This document shows, in pieces, positions 20,984-21,100 of a stretch of 21,100 bases of DNA. A program made the position numbers and the translations under genes. Under the pieces are notes generated by a model. That model worked only from the letters and a program-made list of their open reading frames with translations, searched no databases and had not been told where the DNA came from. The DNA is from Spirochaetota bacterium (GTDB taxonomy: Bacteria > Spirochaetota > GWE2-31-10 > MWDO01), in the NCBI GenBank assembly GCA_017998755.1, contig JAGOCL010000006.1, positions 1-21,100 on the forward strand, in the 5' to 3' direction. Numbering within the stretch: the first letter of the stretch is position 1; every line of letters begins with the position of its first letter.

Positions 20984-21049
20984 ATGAAAATTTTATCAAG
21001 GTTATTTATAGTGTCTGTCGTTCTCTTATTCTCTATAACGGCGGGATAA
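20984..21049 (+). CDS. 21-residue signal-peptide-like ORF (leader peptide, small membrane peptide or gene remnant)
   Basis: ATG at 20984 opens 21 codons ending in TAA (21047-21049): a positively charged start (MKILSR) and a hydrophobic stretch (LFIVSVVLLFSITAG), which reads as a secretion signal or a single membrane helix with nothing after it. AAGGATTAGG lies 5-12 bases before the ATG, a plausible ribosome binding site. A strong promoter and an intrinsic terminator bracket it, so it is likely transcribed alone. Options: a leader peptide controlling a gene beyond the right edge, a small membrane peptide, or the start of an exported protein whose body was lost. The sequence alone does not decide. 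Confidence 0.45.
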   Translation: MKILSRLFIVSVVLLFSITAG

Positions 21050-21078
21050 TTATGCAATAAATAGATAAGCCATCCCGC
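21041..21078 (+). promoter_or_regulatory. Possible anti-terminator pairing
   Basis: GCGGGAT (21041-21047), which overlaps the last codons and the stop of the 21-residue ORF, is the exact complement of ATCCCGC (21072-21078). That segment is also most of the 5' strand of the terminator stem, so the two structures exclude each other. A ribosome at the stop codon would cover the first arm and favour the terminator. Confidence 0.4.
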
Positions 21079-21098
21079 TACGGGGTTGCTTTTTTTTT
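21068..21098 (+). terminator. Rho-independent terminator
   Basis: AGCCATCCCG (21068-21077), a 3-base loop CTA and CGGGGTTGCT (21081-21090) form a stem with one mismatch and one G-U pair, followed by nine T residues ending at 21098. Confidence 0.85.
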
Positions 21099-21100
21099 AT

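Overview
The window comes from a low-GC spirochaete, probably a Treponema-like lineage. The evidence is the 16S rRNA, with its spirochaete-type 5' region (GGCGGCGCGTTTTAAGCATGCAAG region near 13470-13510) and short V1, together with a 7TM-DISM-type chemoreceptor, many hybrid kinases and AT-rich intergenic DNA. Genus and species cannot be fixed from reading alone. Promoters are of ordinary sigma-70 type (TTGACA, 17 bp, TATAAT-like) and can be found in front of most transcription units.

Layout. 1-1180 (minus): 5' part of a YcaO-family gene that runs off the left edge. 1386-1640 (plus): a small membrane-anchored zinc-ribbon protein. 1774-3801 (plus): a protein with the full architecture of a hybrid sensor kinase/phosphorelay (REC, HisKA, HATPase, REC, HPt) in which three of the four phospho-acceptor residues and the nucleotide-binding motifs are replaced. 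Only the N-terminal receiver looks usable. 3914-8212 (plus): a 1432-residue double activase of the 2-hydroxyacyl-CoA dehydratase-activator family fused to a DUF2229-type region. 12819 down to 8233 (minus): a tight three-gene signalling operon consisting of a sensor hybrid kinase with a periplasmic solute-binding domain, a receiver-kinase and a single-domain receiver.

12820-18604 holds a complete rRNA operon on the plus strand: two strong tandem promoters, a leader with a boxA-like antiterminator, 16S, tRNA-Ala(TGC), a second boxA-like site, 23S inside a 23-bp processing stem, a structured 300-base spacer and 5S with a terminator. The spacer can form a possible H-type pseudoknot followed by three tandem hairpin repeats. 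The 23S carries G instead of A at the position equivalent to E. coli 2059, a known macrolide-resistance base. After the operon come a 7TM chemoreceptor (18675-20900) that appears to be transcribed as a leaderless mRNA, and a very small promoter-ORF-terminator unit (20937-21098) whose ORF end can pair with the terminator stem.

Together the protein genes are mostly signal transduction: one inactive-looking relay scaffold, one active two-kinase/three-receiver set with no visible DNA-binding output, and one chemoreceptor. The giant activase and YcaO are the two metabolic or modification enzymes. The best candidates for something undescribed are the dead phosphorelay protein beside the giant activase, the structured 23S-5S spacer, and the tiny attenuator-like unit at the right edge.
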